Positions 1 through 5,231 of a DNA stretch of 5,231 nucleotides are shown piece after piece (the first letter of the stretch is position 1; every line of letters begins with the position of its first letter). Both the position numbers and the translations under genes were made by a program. The notes beneath the pieces are model-generated. The model ran no database searches and was not told the origin of the DNA. It saw only the letters and a program-made list of their open reading frames with translations. The stretch comes from Solirubrobacterales bacterium (GTDB taxonomy: Bacteria > Actinomycetota > Thermoleophilia > Solirubrobacterales > Solirubrobacteraceae): contig JACCQW010000165.1 of assembly GCA_013813955.1 (NCBI GenBank), forward strand, positions 1 through 5,231. The letters run 5' to 3'.

Positions 1-3460
<3,460 letters not shown>

Positions 3461-3484
3461 CGCTGTCCCGAGGATAGTCGCGGG

Positions 3485-4210
3485 TCAGGCCGCGTAGCCG
3501 ACAGAGGCCAGGGCGAGCCCGTGCGCGGGCGCGGTGGCCCCGGCCTCCGCGCGGGGGCGCCCGGCGAGCAGCGCCGTGAAGGCCTCGGGCGACCGGCGCC
3601 CGGTCGCCACCTCGAGCATCGTCCCCACCAGCACGCGGTTCATGTGGCGCAGGAACGTATCCGCGGTGATCCAGAACTCGACCACGTCGCCGTCGCGGCT
3701 CCAGCGGGCGGCGTGGACATGGCGCTCAAGGCGCGTGTGGGAGGTCCCGGCGGGCGTGAAGGCGGTGAAGTCGTGGGTGCCCACGAGCGCGGCGGCGCAG
3801 GCCTGCAGCGCGCCGACGTCCAGCGCGCGAGCGTGCCACAGCGCGCGGCGCCCCAGCCACACCGAGCGTGCCCGGCGGTGCAGCACGCGGTAGCAGTATG
3901 TGCGCGAGCGCGCGTCGCGGCGAGCGTCGAAGCCGTCGGGCATGGGGTTGCAGTCCAGGACGGCGACGTCGGGCGGCAGCAGCGCGTTGAGGCTCAGCGG
4001 GTCGACTGCCTCGTGCGCGTAGGAGCAGACCTGCGCCCACGCGTGAACACCGGCGTCCGTGCGCCCGGCGACGGTGAGCGCGACCGCATCCTCGTGCAGG
4101 ACGGTGCACAGCGCCCTCTCGACATCCTCCTGCACCGTGCGCCGGCCGGGCTGGCGCGCCCAGCCGCCGAACTCGGTCCCGTCGTACTCCAGCAGGAGGC
4201 GGCTCGTCAC
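3485..4210 (-). CDS. truA: tRNA pseudouridine(38-40) synthase TruA
   Basis: Isomerises uridines 38-40 of the tRNA anticodon arm to pseudouridine. The product has 241 residues, near the short end of the family's usual length. Key segments are LLEYDGTEFGGWARQ at 6-20, VQEDVE at 26-31, and the catalytic GRTDAGVHA at 49-57 with nucleophile Asp52. Then come SRTYCYRV at 102-109, GTHDFTAF at 144-151, FLRHMNRVLVGTML at 186-199 and the C-terminal APAHGLALASVGY. The HMNRVLVG wording differs from the more usual HMVRNLVG but keeps the arginine. The start is GTG at 4210-4208, placed just before the first conserved strand; no strong ribosome binding site is seen. A TAGCCT on the minus strand at 4223-4218 could be a -10 box giving a near-leaderless transcript, but no matching -35 was found. 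It is the first gene of the apparent truA-surE-ligA transcript. Confidence 0.96.
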   Translation of the reverse strand: MTSRLLLEYDGTEFGGWARQPGRRTVQEDVERALCTVLHEDAVALTVAGRTDAGVHAWAQVCSYAHEAVDPLSLNALLPPDVAVLDCNPMPDGFDARRDARSRTYCYRVLHRRARSVWLGRRALWHARALDVGALQACAAALVGTHDFTAFTPAGTSHTRLERHVHAARWSRDGDVVEFWITADTFLRHMNRVLVGTMLEVATGRRSPEAFTALLAGRPRAEAGATAPAHGLALASVGYAA

Positions 4211-4276
4211 GGGCCCGAGGCTACCCCGGCACGAAGCGGCGCTGATCTGTCACGCGTGGTGAGCGACGCTGGGGGG
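4211..4276. promoter_or_regulatory. Divergent intergenic region, truA and AbiEi-like gene
   Basis: This is the only substantial non-coding gap, and both neighbours point away from it, so promoters for both should lie here or just beyond. It contains the 8-bp palindrome CACGCGTG (4251-4258), within TCAC...GTGA ends (4250-4262), and a G-run at 4271-4277. On the minus strand TAGCCT (4223-4218) fits a loose -10 pattern close to the truA start. No full -35/-10 pair with standard spacing was found on either strand. The limits depend on which GTG starts the right-hand gene. Confidence 0.5.
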
Positions 4277-5209
4277 GTGGCTGACGTTGACATCCTCAGA
4301 GACGGTCAACGTCAGGAACCCCACACCGATCGGCGGGTCGCGGAGCTCGCGGCGGCTCAGGGCGGCGCTGTGGCCCGGGCGCAGCTGCGGGCGCTCGGGC
4401 TCAGGGCCGGGGCCGTCGACAGCCGGGTCACGCGGGGATGGCTGCATGTCGTGCAGCGCGGTGTGTACGCGGTCGGCCAGCCACGGCTCTCCCGCGCGGG
4501 CCATCTCTGGGCCGCCGTGCTCGCGTGCGGTCCACACGCCGCGATCAGCCACCGCAGCGCCGCCGACCACCTCGGCCTGCGCCCGAGCGCGAGCGCACGC
4601 ATCGAGGTCACCGTCCCCACGCAGCGCCGCAGTCGCCGCGGGCTGCTCGTCCACAATGCCCCGCTTCCCCGGGCCCACGTCACGAGACTCGACGGCCTGC
4701 CGGTGACCACGGTGCCCCGCACGCTGCTGGACCTCGCCGCGGTCCTTCCCCTCGATGTCCTGCGACGGTGCTTCGAGACGGCCGACCGGCTGCGCGTCCT
4801 CGACATCCGGGCCGTCGAGGCCGTGCTCGCGACGGCGAACGGACGCAGAGGCGCCGCGCACCTCGCCGCTCTCCTCGACCACCACCTCGAGGGCCTGCAC
4901 TACACCCGCTCGGACTTCGAGCGCGACTTCCTCGCCCTGTGCGCGACCTACGACCTGCCCCCTCCGGTGGTCAACCACGAGGTCGAGGGCTTCGAGGTCG
5001 ACACCTGCTGGCCACGGCAGCGCTTGGTCATCGAGCTCGACAGCGTCTCCTTCCACGCGACACGCGCGGCGATGAACCGCGATCGCCGGCGTGACCTCGT
5101 CCTGCGCCTCGCCGGCTGGGAGCCGGTCCGGCTCACCTATCAGCAGGTCGTGCGTGAGACGGCCGCCACCGCCGCGGCCCTGCGGACCCTGCTCGCCCGC
5201 GCGGGCTGA
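4277..5209 (+). CDS. AbiEi-antitoxin-like helix-turn-helix protein with C-terminal DUF559/Vsr-like nuclease domain
   Basis: About 310 residues if started at GTG 4277. Residues 19-70 (DRRVAELAAAQGGAVARAQLRALGL...GWLHVVQRGVYAVG) match the winged-helix N-terminus of AbiEi-type antitoxins of type IV toxin-antitoxin systems. SHRSAADHLGL and a VTTVPRTLLDLA segment follow, as in these multidomain proteins. The C-terminus (about 208-295) resembles the DUF559/Vsr branch of PD-(D/E)XK nucleases: Glu215, EVDTCWP with Asp242, VIELD with Glu253 and Asp255, His260, then an RDRRRDLVLRLAGW helix. The usual ELDG reads ELDS here, so activity is uncertain. No AbiEii-type nucleotidyltransferase is visible: truA lies upstream and the window ends 22 bp downstream. 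The start is unsure. GTG 4256, 4259 and 4277 are the only usual codons before the conserved region, none has a convincing ribosome binding site, and the first 18 residues look atypical. Role (regulator, nuclease or defence) is inference; antitoxin function is not shown. Confidence 0.85.
   Translation: MADVDILRDGQRQEPHTDRRVAELAAAQGGAVARAQLRALGLRAGAVDSRVTRGWLHVVQRGVYAVGQPRLSRAGHLWAAVLACGPHAAISHRSAADHLGLRPSASARIEVTVPTQRRSRRGLLVHNAPLPRAHVTRLDGLPVTTVPRTLLDLAAVLPLDVLRRCFETADRLRVLDIRAVEAVLATANGRRGAAHLAALLDHHLEGLHYTRSDFERDFLALCATYDLPPPVVNHEVEGFEVDTCWPRQRLVIELDSVSFHATRAAMNRDRRRDLVLRLAGWEPVRLTYQQVVRETAATAAALRTLLARAG
4281..4315. promoter_or_regulatory. Perfect 11-bp inverted repeat with 13-bp spacer, candidate operator
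   Basis: CTGACGTTGAC at 4281-4291 is the exact reverse complement of GTCAACGTCAG at 4305-4315, separated by 13 bases (4292-4304); pairing stops at both edges. It lies just after the GTG at 4277 and before the conserved helix-turn-helix coding begins at about 4328. AbiEi-type antitoxins are known to bind inverted repeats at their own promoters, so an autoregulatory operator is a reasonable inference. As RNA it would be a stem-loop at the 5' end of the message. No T-tract follows the stem on either side, so an intrinsic terminator is unlikely. Confidence 0.6.
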
Positions 5210-5231
5210 GGCGCCGGCGTCTCAGCCCGCG
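5200..5231 (+). terminator. Candidate hairpin terminator spanning the stop codon of the AbiEi-like gene
   Basis: CGCGGGCTGAG at 5200-5210 pairs perfectly with CTCAGCCCGCG at 5221-5231, an 11-bp GC-rich stem with a 10-base loop that itself contains the palindrome CGCCGGCG. The left arm includes the TGA stop (5207-5209). The stem may continue past the window edge, and any T-tract would lie outside, so intrinsic termination cannot be confirmed. Confidence 0.6.

Noticed and set aside
4287..4292. TTGACA as a -35 box for the AbiEi-like gene
   Set aside because: An exact match, but no -10-like hexamer lies 16-19 bases downstream, and the match falls inside one arm of the inverted repeat.
4281..4315. 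Intrinsic terminator
   Set aside because: The stem is good, but no T-tract follows on either strand, and it sits at a gene start between divergent genes.
4250..5056. 268-codon minus-strand open frame opposite the AbiEi-like gene
   Set aside because: No recognisable domain, whereas the + strand shows clear helix-turn-helix and nuclease-like motifs.

Overview
The window is very GC-rich, with third codon positions almost all G or C. It reads as a stretch of chromosome from a high-GC actinobacterium. The wording of the DNA ligase, and a gene pairing an AbiEi-type helix-turn-helix with a DUF559/Vsr-like nuclease domain, resemble Thermoleophilia (Solirubrobacterales-like) genomes. That placement is inferred from remembered family patterns and was not checked by a search.

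Layout: (1) The + strand carries the C-terminal part of a PBP4-type D-Ala-D-Ala carboxypeptidase (dacB-like), entering from the left edge and ending at 594. (2) Converging on it is a three-gene minus-strand group read right to left: truA (tRNA pseudouridine synthase, 4210-3485), surE (survival-protein nucleotidase, 3460-2645) and ligA (NAD+-dependent DNA ligase, 2648-591). truA and surE are 24 bp apart. surE and ligA overlap by 4 bp (GTGA), so they are probably one transcript with coupled translation. The dacB-like gene and ligA end on the same CTAG, which supplies a TAG stop to each strand. (3) Divergent from truA, the + strand carries a gene of about 310 codons whose product has an AbiEi-antitoxin-like N-terminus and a PD-(D/E)XK (DUF559/Vsr-like) C-terminus. 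It ends at 5209 inside a hairpin that reaches the right edge.

truA, surE and ligA are housekeeping functions in tRNA modification, nucleotide/RNA phosphate metabolism and DNA joining. The part that departs from routine is the right end. The AbiEi/DUF559 gene has no visible toxin partner. A perfect 11-bp inverted repeat with a 13-bp spacer (4281-4315) sits at its 5' end and next to the truA promoter region, a plausible autoregulatory operator. No RNA genes, CRISPR arrays, insertion sequences or integration sites were seen. The only non-coding stretches are the 24-bp truA-surE gap, the roughly 66-bp truA/AbiEi divergent gap and the last 22 bp.
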